DNA from: Rhizobium etli 8C-3
GTDB taxonomy: Bacteria > Pseudomonadota > Alphaproteobacteria > Rhizobiales > Rhizobiaceae
NCBI RefSeq assembly: GCF_001908375.1
Contig: NZ_CP017244.1
Coordinates: 1,860,001 to 1,924,000 of the forward strand
DNA: 64,000 nucleotides
Reading direction: 5' to 3'
The translations under genes and the position numbers were made by a program. Shown piece after piece: positions 35,782-44,807 of the stretch. Position 1 is the first letter of the stretch; every line of letters starts with the position of its first letter. The notes beneath the pieces are model-generated. The model was given only the letters and a program-made list of their open reading frames with translations. It was not told the DNA's origin and made no database searches.

Positions 35782-36675
35782 ATGCAGCGCGAGGACATGA
35801 AGGACCTGCTCTGGTTTCTGGAGGTCGCGAGGGAGCAGAGCTTCACCAAGGCCGCGGCAACGCTTGGCACCTCGCAATCGAACTTGAGCTACACGATCAA
35901 GCAGTTGGAGGCCCGGCTCGGCGTGCGGCTCCTCACGAGAACCACGCGTAGCGTAGCCACGACGGAGGCTGGGGAGCGTCTCTTCCAGTCTCTCGCACCT
36001 CGGTTTCAAGAGATCGAGGCCGATCTCGCAGGTCTGGTCGCATTCCGGGACAAGCCGTCCGGCACCGTGCGCCTGACATTATCCGACCACGCGCTGCAGA
36101 TGACGGTATGGCCGAAGCTGAGCCGCGTGTTGTCCAACTATCCCGACATCAAGGTCGAGCTCTACAGCGACAACGGCATGCGCAACATTGTCGAGGAGCG
36201 GTTCGACGCGGGCGTGCGGCTCGGCGAGAGCGTCGACAAGGACATGATTGCGGTCCGGATCGGTCCAGACTGGCGCCTGCGCGCCGTCGCTTCGCCCGAC
36301 TATTTTTCCCAGCGCGGCATCCCAAATACGCCACAGGATCTTGTTGAGCATGACTGCATCAACACGCGCCAAGCAACATGGGGCGGCTTCTATACTTGGG
36401 AGTTCGAGAAAGACGGGCGGGAGTTGCGGGTGAGGGTTGACGGCCAGCTCAGCTTCAACTCCTCAATCTCTCAGATTGACGCGGCAGTGAAGGGTTACGG
36501 GATCGCCTACATTCCGGAGGACCTTGTCAGCGAACACATCGCGGCAGGTCGACTGCAGGCGGTTCTCGACGACTGGTGCGAGCCCTTCACCGGTTATCAC
36601 CTGTATTACGCAAGCAGGCGTCAGATCTCGCCGGCGATGGCGGTGATTGTCGAGGCTCTGCGGCATCGTGGTTGA
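35782..36675 (+). CDS. LysR-family transcriptional regulator
   Basis: 297 residues from ATG 35782 (GAGG eight bases ahead; GTG at 35773 also open). HTH: FLEVAREQSFTKAAATLGTSQSNLSYTIKQLEARLGVRLL. C-terminal substrate-binding domain FDAGVRLGESVDKDMIAVRIGPD is typical of the AphB/CrgA-like subgroup. Divergent from the MFS operon by 129 nt, so probably its regulator. Confidence 0.92.
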   Translation: MQREDMKDLLWFLEVAREQSFTKAAATLGTSQSNLSYTIKQLEARLGVRLLTRTTRSVATTEAGERLFQSLAPRFQEIEADLAGLVAFRDKPSGTVRLTLSDHALQMTVWPKLSRVLSNYPDIKVELYSDNGMRNIVEERFDAGVRLGESVDKDMIAVRIGPDWRLRAVASPDYFSQRGIPNTPQDLVEHDCINTRQATWGGFYTWEFEKDGRELRVRVDGQLSFNSSISQIDAAVKGYGIAYIPEDLVSEHIAAGRLQAVLDDWCEPFTGYHLYYASRRQISPAMAVIVEALRHRG

Positions 36676-36929
36676 TCCCCGCCGAGCCCGCCTCCTGCGG
36701 CTGACCGCTATGGGCGGCCGACAGGCGGACAACCACTCTTCAGGAATGCGCCAATGCCGACATGGAGCCATTCCCATTTGCCAACGACCGTTGCCATCTC
36801 TCTTCGAAAGGGAGGGGCTATCGGGAACCGTTAGCTGCAGAGAGCGCAGCAACCCGCGTCGTAGCCATCGCGCTGCAGCTGCGAGGCGGTGTGCGTGCCC
36901 GTGAAGGAGCACGCACCATCAACTGATCA

Positions 36930-37676
36930 TTAGCGAAAACCGCCGCTGGCGACCAATCGCTCGCCGGTCAGCCAGCGGGCATCGTCGGAAGCGAGGAAGA
37001 CAGCGACCCCAGCGATGTCGTCCGGCTGACCGATGCGGCCGAGCGGGGTCTGGGACACTGCGCTGTGCGCGAAATCCGAGCCGATAAACCCCGCGGTATG
37101 AGTACCCTCGGTCTCGACGATGCCCGGGAGAATTGCGTTGACCCGGATTTTTCGCGGGCCTAGCTCATTGGCAAGCACGCTCGTTATGCCGTCCAATGCG
37201 CCCTTGGTCCCCGTGTAGACGCTGGAGGCTGGCGGAGCGAGACTGGTCGCCGCCGACGAGATGTTGATGACGCTGCCGCCCTCACCGAGATGCTTGAGCG
37301 CTGCTTGGGTGCTCAGCAGAACGCCCAGAACGTTCACGTCGAACATGCGACGATATTGTTCCTCGGTCACCTGCTCGATCGGCGCGAATTCGTAGACCCC
37401 GGAGTTGTTGACCAGCACGTCGAGCTGGCCGAATTCCTTGACTGCAGCGTCCACCAGTCCCTGCGCCTGTTCGGCCTTCGAAACGTCACCCTGGACCGCG
37501 ATCGCTTTGCCACCAGCCGCCGTGATCGTCTGGACCACCGCGTCCGCTCCCGACTTGCTCGAAGCGTAGTTCACCACCACCTGTGCACCCTCCGCTGCGA
37601 GTGCCTTGGCAATCGCAGCACCGATCCCTTTGGAGCCCCCCGTCACGACGGCGACTTTTCCAGCAAGCTTACTCAT
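36930..37676 (-). CDS. Short-chain dehydrogenase/reductase
   Basis: 248 residues. Classical SDR: NAD(P) loop VTGGSKGIGAAIA, VLVNNSGVYEF, catalytic Ser in INISSAA, and YTGTKGAL with the YxxxK pair, C-terminal LTGERLVASGG. FabG-like in pattern; such stand-alone SDRs often reduce carbonyl or quinone compounds. Divergent from an ArsR-type gene across a palindromic region. ATG 37676; the preceding bases are A-rich rather than a clear SD. Confidence 0.9.
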   Translation of the reverse strand: MSKLAGKVAVVTGGSKGIGAAIAKALAAEGAQVVVNYASSKSGADAVVQTITAAGGKAIAVQGDVSKAEQAQGLVDAAVKEFGQLDVLVNNSGVYEFAPIEQVTEEQYRRMFDVNVLGVLLSTQAALKHLGEGGSVINISSAATSLAPPASSVYTGTKGALDGITSVLANELGPRKIRVNAILPGIVETEGTHTAGFIGSDFAHSAVSQTPLGRIGQPDDIAGVAVFLASDDARWLTGERLVASGGFR

Positions 37677-37721
37677 GGCGCGTTCCTTTAAACTCGGAGT
37701 GCCGTCGGAATTGGCGGCATT

Positions 37722-37746
37722 GTTCCGTAGTTCGGAAATTCGGAAC
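37722..37746. promoter_or_regulatory. Operator-like repeats between SDR and ArsR genes
   Basis: GTTCCG (37722-37727), CGGAA (37733-37737) and CGGAAC (37741-37746): TTCCG-N5-CGGAA is a perfect inverted repeat and CGGAA is repeated directly. Position between divergent starts (37676 and 37785) fits an ArsR-type repressor site. Confidence 0.45.
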
Positions 37747-37784
37747 TGTTGATCTCGGTTTCAAGCCCCCATATACAAAAAATC

Positions 37785-38129
37785 ATGAGACCGCTCTTTC
37801 ACCCAGCAATAGAGGACGTACGGCCTGAAGCGATCCTGCATGCCCTCTCCGATCCGGAGCGCGCAGCGATATTCGCGCAAATTGCGGGCGCCGGCTCCGG
37901 CGGGACATGCGCTGCGTTTGCCAACATGCGCGAGCGCGTAATCCCCAAGTCATCGCTATCGAACCACATCAAAGTGCTGCGCGAGGCCGGCCTTATCCGC
38001 TGCGAGCGTCATGGCGTGGAAATGCATAACCATTCGCGCTGCTCGGAACTGGATGAACGCTTCCCAGGTCTCGCTATGGCTATTCTGAGTGCTTACGGAT
38101 GGCTTCCCGGACAGGCGAAGACGGATTGA
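37785..38129 (+). CDS. ArsR-type winged-helix regulator
   Basis: 114 residues from ATG 37785 (a TTG at 37749 is also in frame). RPEAILHALSDPERAAIFAQIA and KSSLSNHIKVLREAGLIRCERHGVEMHN form the wHTH. No paired Cys of metal sensors is seen (C-GGTCAAF and RC only), so it probably senses something else. Divergent from the SDR gene, its likely target. Confidence 0.85.
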   Translation: MRPLFHPAIEDVRPEAILHALSDPERAAIFAQIAGAGSGGTCAAFANMRERVIPKSSLSNHIKVLREAGLIRCERHGVEMHNHSRCSELDERFPGLAMAILSAYGWLPGQAKTD

Positions 38130-38273
38130 CAGCTATATAACGGGTTGGGCGAGCTATCTCTCTTGAGCTTATCTTTCGAGCGTCATAGCGACCGCTTAGG
38201 GCCCGCAGGCGGCCGGCCGGCGACGCTCGAATTATTCGCAATCCTCGTGGCTACGGAGGCGAGCGAGACATGA

Positions 38274-38852
38274 ATGGATTTCGCTCCGATTTTGTCATCG
38301 ATTCATAGGAACGGACCGGGCGCTCTTCCCTGTCTCTGCCGTCTCGAACCTCGTGGGACGCCCAGCAACCCGCTTCGCTTCCTCGGCCATGCCGGATTCA
38401 TCGGTGACAGCCAGGCGGATGCGGCTGTATCCGCTCTCGCCCGGATATCGGAGAAGGCCAATGCCGCGTTGATGCGCGGCGATGTCGCCACCTACCGGGC
38501 GCTTGTACCGCGTACGCAGGACTTCACGCTGATGTCGCCGTTCGGCGGCACGCCATCGCGGGAGGCTGACATCACCGAAAAAACCTGGGACGACATGAGC
38601 CGGTTCTTCCGGAATGGGACGCTGAAACAGGAGATCGTTCAAACCTATGTCGGCACCGACATGATCGTGCTGGCCGTCATCGAGCGCGCTCATGTCGAAG
38701 TCGGCGGTCTGCCCGCACAGGATTGGGCGCTGCGCGTGACCCTCGTCTATCGGCGGGCAGGCAGGCAGTGGTTGCTTGCCCATCGCCATGCCGATCCGCT
38801 TGGCCATGCCGTTACCTTGCAGCAATCGGCGGCGCTTGCGCGCGGCGTGTAG
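38274..38852 (+). CDS. SnoaL/NTF2-like (DUF4440) protein, start uncertain
   Basis: The region from about residue 45 on (SALARISEKANAALMRGDVATYRALV, DFTLMSPFGGTPS, VTLVYRRAGRQWLLAHRHADPL) is an NTF2-like fold used by small ketosteroid-isomerase-like enzymes. The first 45 residues (Cys/Pro/Arg-rich) look non-native. The best-spaced start for GGAGG (38255-38259) is an ATG at 38270 in another frame, which stops after 12 codons, so a frameshift at the 5' end is possible. Confidence 0.6.
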   Translation: MDFAPILSSIHRNGPGALPCLCRLEPRGTPSNPLRFLGHAGFIGDSQADAAVSALARISEKANAALMRGDVATYRALVPRTQDFTLMSPFGGTPSREADITEKTWDDMSRFFRNGTLKQEIVQTYVGTDMIVLAVIERAHVEVGGLPAQDWALRVTLVYRRAGRQWLLAHRHADPLGHAVTLQQSAALARGV

Positions 38853-39461
38853 GGATGCGGCTCCGGAGTGGCCTGGCCGCAACGCATCCCGATGGCCGCT
38901 CTGCGCCTCTCATCCTCCAAGGAAAACCTACGCCGAGTTCTGACGGCGGTCATTGGGTATCGCACGGATTTTTCCTGTTCGCTATCCGTCAGGATCGGAT
39001 CACCACATTGGAGGCAGCTTCGGACCGATTGCGGTCTAGCTGCCAAAGCTCTTGAGGGGTTGCGAACCTCAGACCATGTTGTCAATCGCTCTTCGAAGAG
39101 TATTGCCGGCACCTATATGGTGGAAAAGCTGAAACTTATGACCAGCTCGATGCATCCCCGCATCGTGCACGACCCAAAGGGCACGTTTCCAATCTCGTGA
39201 AGCAATCGGAAACGCCGCCTTTCTTGGTCGGAGAGAGCGATATTGCCCTTTCGTTTAGCAAGGGCTTGGCGGCGGCCCATGAGACATATCGGCAGGCGAA
39301 ACCTCGTGAGCTGATCCGCGGCGAACGCTCTTGGTCGCGCAATCAAGCACTTACGCGGTCCCGTTCGGACTTACCTATGTGGATGAGATGAACCTCCCAC
39401 AGATACTGCTGAAATTCTCCGCAGTAGTGCATTCGGCTTTATCTCATCGATGTTCAATGCG
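38853..39461. other. Intergenic stretch without a recognisable gene
   Basis: 609 nt between the SnoaL-like gene and the LysR gene. Short open frames on both strands are not protein-like. A GATGAGAT/ATCTCATC pair (about 39382-39448) could form a long-range stem. Confidence 0.35.
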
Positions 39462-40385
39462 CTAGAGCGTCCAGTCCTCCCAACTTTGGACTTCGCCAGT
39501 TTTATCCTCGCGGCAAATCGCTTCGAGCGCCAAAGAGGCACGACTAGAGTGCCGTTGTTTATGCCGCAGAATTGCAAATTGGCGGGACGGCAGAGGAAAG
39601 CGCGCCTTTACCAGCAAACCTTGAGCAAGGAGGGGCGCGGCTACTGCTCCCGACACGACTGTCGCGCAGATACCCTCTCTTGCTGCAGATATTATCGCCT
39701 CGTTCGACGGCAGCTCAAGCGCAACAGCCAGATCTCCAGGACTTATTCCCGCATTGGAAATCGCGGTCTCGAAAGCCGCTCGGGTTCCGGAGCCCTTTTC
39801 TCGCATGACCCATTTTGTGCCCGAAACCAGATCCGCGGGTAGAACCGGTTTGCCAGTTGCCCAAGGATGGCGCGGACCGACGACAACAAGGAGTTCGTCT
39901 TCAGCGAGAGACTGGAAAGACAGCGCCGGCTCCTCGACGCCGCCTTCGACGAAACCGACTTCGGCCAATCCATCGACAACCGCCCTTGCCACCGTGGTCG
40001 TGTTGCCGATCATCAGTTTAAGGTCGATGCCCGGGTAGCGGATCTTGAAACGCATCAGCATCGCGGGTATCCAATAGCTCGCAATGGTCTGGCTCGCGAA
40101 AACGACGAGTTCACCTTTTTGCAACCCACCAAGATCGGACAAGACGAGCGCTGCAGTCCTTGCACGGGCAAGCGTCGCCTTTGCCTCTCCGAGAAACACC
40201 CGCCCTTCATATGTAAGCTCTATGCGGCGTCCGACGCGATGGAAAAGTTCGACGCCATAAGAAGCCTCGAGATTGCGGATTGCCGAGCTGACGGCGGATG
40301 GCGTGAGGCCGATCACCAAGGCGGCCTTGGTCAGATGCTCGCGTTCTGCAACAGCGACAAAAATGGAAAGCTGCTCGAAAGTCAT
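39462..40385 (-). CDS. LysR-family regulator (YeiE/CysB-like)
   Basis: 307 residues. HTH TFEQLSIFVAVAEREHLTKAALVIGLTPSAVSSAIRNLEASYGVELF; effector domain VVFASQTIASYWIPAMLMRFKIRYPGIDLKLMIGNT and KWVMREKGSGTRAAFE, the CysB/Cbl/YeiE pattern. Divergent from the yeiH-like gene by about 100 nt, the same arrangement as E. coli yeiE-yeiH, so it most likely controls that exporter. Confidence 0.92.
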   Translation of the reverse strand: MTFEQLSIFVAVAEREHLTKAALVIGLTPSAVSSAIRNLEASYGVELFHRVGRRIELTYEGRVFLGEAKATLARARTAALVLSDLGGLQKGELVVFASQTIASYWIPAMLMRFKIRYPGIDLKLMIGNTTTVARAVVDGLAEVGFVEGGVEEPALSFQSLAEDELLVVVGPRHPWATGKPVLPADLVSGTKWVMREKGSGTRAAFETAISNAGISPGDLAVALELPSNEAIISAAREGICATVVSGAVAAPLLAQGLLVKARFPLPSRQFAILRHKQRHSSRASLALEAICREDKTGEVQSWEDWTL

Positions 40386-40486
40386 GGCCCAATCGTTCGA
40401 TTCTCCCGAATGAACTATCCGGATCTATTCAATAGAAGTCGATAATCGAGTGTGTGACAATATAGCCATTCCGCAAGGTCCTACCG

Positions 40487-41503
40487 ATGCTCGTGTCAGC
40501 CTTACCGTTTCCTTCAGCCCTGCCGGGATTTGTCCTTTGTGCCGCGATCGCGCTCGCTGCGCATCTCGCCGAGCAATTGCAGATGATGATTTTGGGCGTG
40601 CATTGGATTGAGGGGCTCGTGTTTGCCATTCTGGTCGGCATCGCCGTTCGCTCCTCGGTTTGCCTGCCGCAGAGTTTCATTCCCGGCATCCAATTCGCCG
40701 CCAAGACGCTTCTGGAGATTGCGGTGGTGTTGCTGGGGGCCTCGCTCAGCGTGCCTGCAGTCCGGCAGGCTGGACTGCCGCTTGTCGGCGGAATTGCCAT
40801 TCTGGTTGCTCTGTCTTTGGCAACCGGCTTTCTTATAGGGCGCCTCTTGGGGCTCTCGAACTGCCAGGCGACGTTGGTTGCTTGCGGTAACTCGATCTGT
40901 GGCAACTCTGCAATTGCCGCCGCAGCGCCCGTAATCGGCGCAAAACCGGACGACATCGCGGCATCGATAGCCTTTACCGCGCTGCTTGGCGTCGCTGCAG
41001 TTCTGACGCTGCCGCTTCTTCCCATGCTCTTTGGTCTCAATGCCGTACAATATGGCGTTTTCGCAGGACTGACGGCTTATGCGGTCCCGCAGGTATTGGC
41101 GGCCACGGCCTCTGCCGGAGCCGTCAGTACCCAGGTGGGCACGCTCGTCAAACTGATCCGCGTGATGATGCTCGGACCCGTCATCCTCGTGCTTGGCGCC
41201 ATTCATGGCCGCCGTCTTGGCGGCCCCGCAGTCAGTCTTCGCCATATTCTTCCGTGGTTCATCATCGGTTTTGCAGCCATGGCGGCGCTTCGCTCCCTGA
41301 ATGCCATCCCGGCCTCCCTGCTCTCCGGCATGTCAACTGTTTCCACCGGCTTCACCGTCACCGCCATGGCCGCTCTGGGCCTCTCCGTCGATATTCGGTC
41401 GAGCGTCAAGACCGGCAGCCGGGTACTCGCGGTGGCGGCGCTGTCGCTGTTCGCGCTGGCGGCTCTTGGTTTTTGTCTGATTAGGGTGCTGAAAATTACC
41501 TAA
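40487..41503 (+). CDS. yeiH: YeiH-family membrane protein (putative sulfate exporter family)
   Basis: 338 residues, about ten helices. LEIAVVLLGASLS, VACGNSICGNSAIAAAAPVIGAKPDDIAASIAFTALLG and LVKLIRVMMLGPVI are hallmarks of the UPF0324/YeiH (PSE) family. Relatives lie in sulfonate-degradation clusters and are proposed to export sulfite or sulfate. Divergent LysR regulator upstream; the CoA-transferase operon starts 103 nt downstream with its own operator-like palindrome. Confidence 0.9.
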   Translation: MLVSALPFPSALPGFVLCAAIALAAHLAEQLQMMILGVHWIEGLVFAILVGIAVRSSVCLPQSFIPGIQFAAKTLLEIAVVLLGASLSVPAVRQAGLPLVGGIAILVALSLATGFLIGRLLGLSNCQATLVACGNSICGNSAIAAAAPVIGAKPDDIAASIAFTALLGVAAVLTLPLLPMLFGLNAVQYGVFAGLTAYAVPQVLAATASAGAVSTQVGTLVKLIRVMMLGPVILVLGAIHGRRLGGPAVSLRHILPWFIIGFAAMAALRSLNAIPASLLSGMSTVSTGFTVTAMAALGLSVDIRSSVKTGSRVLAVAALSLFALAALGFCLIRVLKIT

Positions 41504-41525
41504 CTGAGGCAATATGCCTAAAATA

Positions 41526-41582
41526 CTTGCAAAGATTCCGGTTGCCCTAGAATCGATCAGCAGCTAACCTGTATATACAGGT
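41526..41582 (+). promoter_or_regulatory. Promoter with HutC-type palindromic operator
   Basis: CTTGCA (41526-41531), 16-nt spacer, TAGAAT (41548-41553); then the perfect 16-bp palindrome ACCTGTATATACAGGT at 41567-41582, 23 nt before the CoA-transferase ATG. The TGTATATACA core resembles sites of HutC-type GntR/UTRA repressors, and one is encoded as the fourth gene of this operon. A site just downstream of the predicted transcription start would block elongation. Confidence 0.65.
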
Positions 41583-41605
41583 GGGGCGGAAAACAAAGAT
41601 CGTTC

Positions 41606-43156
41606 ATGCGGATCATCTCTTCACAGCAAGCTGCGGATCTTCTCCAAGATGGGATGACTGTCGCTGCTTCGGGTTTTGGAGGATGCTGCCATCCTGAAGC
41701 CATCACGGCCGCGGTCGAGGAGCGCTTCCTCGCCTCGGGAAAGCCCCGCAATCTGACGCTTCTGTTTGCTGCCAGTACGGGCGATCGCCAGACCCGCGGC
41801 ATGGGCCACTTCGGCTATGAAGGCTTGGTCGCCTGCGTGATTGCTGGAGGATGGCGGGGAACGCCGCGCCTTGGAAGGCTTGCGGTCGAAGGAAAGATCG
41901 ACGCGCATTGCTGGCCCCAAGGAGTCATCGCGCAGCTCTATCGGGCGATCGCCGCCGGTCAGCCCGGCGTGGTTACCCATATCGGACTCGGCTCTTTCAT
42001 GGATCCGCTTCATCACGGCGGTCGCATGAATTCGACGACATCGCGTCCGCTCGTAGAGCGTGTGTCGTTGCGCGGCAAGGAATGGCTGCTTTATCCGGCG
42101 ATGCCGCTCGACTGCGTGCTCTTGCGCGGTACGACGGCCGACGAAGACGGCAATATCGCCCTTGAGGACGAGGCCTTCCCACTCGACGTGCTCGCCATGG
42201 CACAGGCCGGCAGAAATTCCGGTGGTATCGTCGTCGTGCAAGTCAAGCGGATTGCCGAGCGCGGCTCGCTGCAGCCGAACGATGTACGTATCCCGGCAAT
42301 GCTGGTCGATTATGTCGTCGTCTGCGAAGATCCGGCCCAGCACGGCATCAGCTTTTCCGAGACCGACAATATCGCCTATACAGGGCGCGTCCGGATGGCG
42401 GTGAACCGCCTCCAGCCGGCGCCACTATCGGTCGATAAAGTTATCCAGCGACGTGCCTTCCTGGAGCTGGCGCCGCTGAACTTTCCGACGGTCAACCTCG
42501 GCATCGGCATTGCCGCTGGGATCGGCCGTATCGCGAGCGAAGAGGCATTCGAGGATTATACGGTGACGATCGAATCCGGCGTAATCGGCGGCGTGCCGGC
42601 CGAGGAACTGTCCTTTGGCGCCGCCATCAATCCGACAGCCATCGTCACGCAGGCATCGCAATTTGACTTTTACGATGGCGGTGGTCTCGATATCGCTTTT
42701 CTCGGTATGGCCGAAGTAGATAGGCATGGCGCGGTCAACGTCAGCCGCTTCAATAATTCTATCGTCGGGGTTGGCGGATTCACCAATATCTCGCAGACAG
42801 CCAAGCGCATTGTCTATCTTGGCACATTTTCGGCTGGTGGCGCGCAAATTGCAGTCACCGACGGCAGGCTCGACATCGTGCAGGACGGAAGCCTTTGCAA
42901 GATCGTCGATGATGTCGACCAGATCAGTTCGAGCCCAGCCTTTGCGCCGGAGGACCAGTTGCAGCTCGTCGTCACCGAGCGGGCTGTCTTTCATGTGATC
43001 GAGGGATGCCTGACGTTGACGGAGTTTGCCCCCGGTATCGATCTTTCCGCCCATGTTCTCGACCGTCTGCCGAAAGGCGTCGCGGTGTCGGACCAACTGA
43101 GGCAAATGGATGCGCGCCTGTTTTCGACCAATGCGATGAAGGATTTTTTCCAATGA
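41606..43156 (+). CDS. Family I CoA-transferase (YdiF / propionate CoA-transferase type)
   Basis: 516 residues. Fused alpha-beta family I CoA-transferase: N-terminal DLLQDGMTVAASGFGGCCHPEAI, GLGSFMDP, DCVLLRGTTADEDGNIALEDEA, then the beta half with the catalytic Glu323 in TIESGVIGGVP and QFDFYDGGGLDIAFLGMAEVD. It moves CoA from acetyl- or propionyl-CoA to a carboxylic acid. Within this operon it would activate the unsaturated acid made by the lyase. First gene of the operon, downstream of the palindromic operator; its stop overlaps the SDR start. Confidence 0.92.
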   Translation: MRIISSQQAADLLQDGMTVAASGFGGCCHPEAITAAVEERFLASGKPRNLTLLFAASTGDRQTRGMGHFGYEGLVACVIAGGWRGTPRLGRLAVEGKIDAHCWPQGVIAQLYRAIAAGQPGVVTHIGLGSFMDPLHHGGRMNSTTSRPLVERVSLRGKEWLLYPAMPLDCVLLRGTTADEDGNIALEDEAFPLDVLAMAQAGRNSGGIVVVQVKRIAERGSLQPNDVRIPAMLVDYVVVCEDPAQHGISFSETDNIAYTGRVRMAVNRLQPAPLSVDKVIQRRAFLELAPLNFPTVNLGIGIAAGIGRIASEEAFEDYTVTIESGVIGGVPAEELSFGAAINPTAIVTQASQFDFYDGGGLDIAFLGMAEVDRHGAVNVSRFNNSIVGVGGFTNISQTAKRIVYLGTFSAGGAQIAVTDGRLDIVQDGSLCKIVDDVDQISSSPAFAPEDQLQLVVTERAVFHVIEGCLTLTEFAPGIDLSAHVLDRLPKGVAVSDQLRQMDARLFSTNAMKDFFQ

Positions 43157-43959
43157 AAATCGATGGAGCAGCCATCATCGTCACGGGCTCGGCAACCGGC
43201 GTCGGGGCTGCATGCGTGAAGCAATTCGCCAAGGGCGGTGCCCGGGTGGTCGTCAATTACAGTCGCAGCAAAAAAGAGGCTGACGAGACGGGCGATATCT
43301 GCCGCAGTCTGGGCGCGCAGGTCGAGGTCGTTCAGGCTGATGTTGCCGATGACGCGGCTTGCCGTCGGATGGTCGCGACAGCCGTCAATCGATGGGGACG
43401 GCTCGACGCATTGGTGAACAATGCCGCAATGACCCTCAAGTCCGATCCTTTCGATCTGGAGACACTGTCAGCCGCAGATTTTCAGAACGTTTTCGGGGTC
43501 AATGTCATCGGCGCATATCAGATGTGTCGGGCGGCGGTGCCTGCGATGCGTAACAGCGGCGGCGGTGCGATCGTCAATGTCTCATCCAACGTTGCCTTTA
43601 CCGGGGGCGGCAGCTCACTTGCCTACACGGCCTCCAAAGGCGCGCTCAATGCACTGACTTTGGCCTTGGCGCGCACCTGCGGTCCCGATATCCGTGTGAA
43701 CGCGGTTTGTCCCGGAATCATCGACACTCGCTGGATGCGCGACACACTCGGGCCAGATGCCTATGGAGCCGTTGCCAAGCGATTTTCGGAAACCGCGCCG
43801 CTCGGCCGTGTTGCAACACCGGAAGATGTTGCAGGCGCCATTGTCTGGCTTGTTCACGGTGCAGACTTTGTCACTGGCGAACTGCTTTCGATTGACGGCG
43901 GAATTCGTCTGTCAGGTGGCGTTCGCAAACCCGCTACATCTGCGGGAGCCGCAAATTGA
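43153..43959 (+). CDS. SDR dehydrogenase in the CoA-ester cassette
   Basis: 268 residues from ATG 43153, overlapping the CoA-transferase stop (ATGA). TGSATGVGAACVKQF (NAD(P) loop), DALVNNAA, Ser in VNVSSNV, YTASKGAL, and CPGIIDTRWMRD. In a CoA-transferase/hydratase context the expected reaction is oxidation of a 3-hydroxyacyl-CoA. The loop TGSATGVG differs slightly from TGxxxGIG. Confidence 0.9.
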   Translation: MKIDGAAIIVTGSATGVGAACVKQFAKGGARVVVNYSRSKKEADETGDICRSLGAQVEVVQADVADDAACRRMVATAVNRWGRLDALVNNAAMTLKSDPFDLETLSAADFQNVFGVNVIGAYQMCRAAVPAMRNSGGGAIVNVSSNVAFTGGGSSLAYTASKGALNALTLALARTCGPDIRVNAVCPGIIDTRWMRDTLGPDAYGAVAKRFSETAPLGRVATPEDVAGAIVWLVHGADFVTGELLSIDGGIRLSGGVRKPATSAGAAN

Positions 43960-44807
43960 TGGTTTCGGCTCAATCCATCCTCGACTTTCCAGTGCCGGAA
44001 GCGACGCAAGTGGTTAGCGCAAGGGATGCCATCCTTTACGCCCTCTCGGTTGGTTACGGCACGGTCGCGATTGGCGATGAGGTACTGAAATACGTCTATG
44101 AACGCGATCTCGTGACCGCGCCGACCCTTGCCAATATCGTGGCGCACCCTGGCCCATGGATGCAGCAGACGGGCGTCGACTGGACACGTTCGGTGCACTC
44201 CGAACATCGCCTGGCGATCCACCGCCCGGTTCCCGTCGATGTGCCCCTAATCTCTCGTTCACGCGTTTTATCGGTGGTCGACCGGGGCATTGAAAAAGGG
44301 ATGTTCGTCAGCTTCGAGCGCCTGATCGCAACCGCTGACGGCAATCAGCCAGTTGCAACGATCGTCCAGACAAATGCGTGCCGGAGCGACGGTGGATGCG
44401 GATCGGCGGGATCTAGCCCTGAACCGTTGTCCAAGGTGCCGGACAGAAAGCCGGACTTCGAATTCAATATCGACATCCCGGAAAACGCCGCCCTGCTTTA
44501 CCGTCTGAACGGAGATCTCAATCTGCTGCATGTCGATCCGCAGGCAGCCCGCAAGAGCGGCTTTGCCCGACCGATCCTGCACGGGCTGTGCAGCTTCGGC
44601 TATGTAGGTTACGCCATCGTCGCTGCCATCGATCCAAGCATGGCTACGGGGCTAAGCTCGATCGCAGCGCGTTTCACCGCGCCGATCTTTCCCGGCGAAA
44701 CGATCACCTTGCAGATATGGCGTAACGACGTCGAGTTGCGCTTCAGGGGCCTCGTTACTCTGCGGGGTGCTACCATCCTCGACAATGGTATCGCGAGGTT
44801 GTCATGA
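43959..44807 (+). CDS. MaoC-type enoyl-CoA hydratase (hydratase 2)
   Basis: 282 residues from ATG 43959 (TGATG overlap with the SDR stop). Two hot-dog domains: an N-terminal decayed one (DEVLKYVYERDLVTAPTLANIVAHPGPW) and a catalytic C-terminal one with NGDLNLLHVDP, the hydratase-2 Asp/His pair, then SGFARPILHGLCSFGYVG. As in peroxisomal MFE-2 hydratases it adds water to trans-2-enoyl-CoA to give (R)-3-hydroxyacyl-CoA. It fits between the CoA-transferase and the SDR chemically. Confidence 0.9.
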   Translation: MVSAQSILDFPVPEATQVVSARDAILYALSVGYGTVAIGDEVLKYVYERDLVTAPTLANIVAHPGPWMQQTGVDWTRSVHSEHRLAIHRPVPVDVPLISRSRVLSVVDRGIEKGMFVSFERLIATADGNQPVATIVQTNACRSDGGCGSAGSSPEPLSKVPDRKPDFEFNIDIPENAALLYRLNGDLNLLHVDPQAARKSGFARPILHGLCSFGYVGYAIVAAIDPSMATGLSSIAARFTAPIFPGETITLQIWRNDVELRFRGLVTLRGATILDNGIARLS

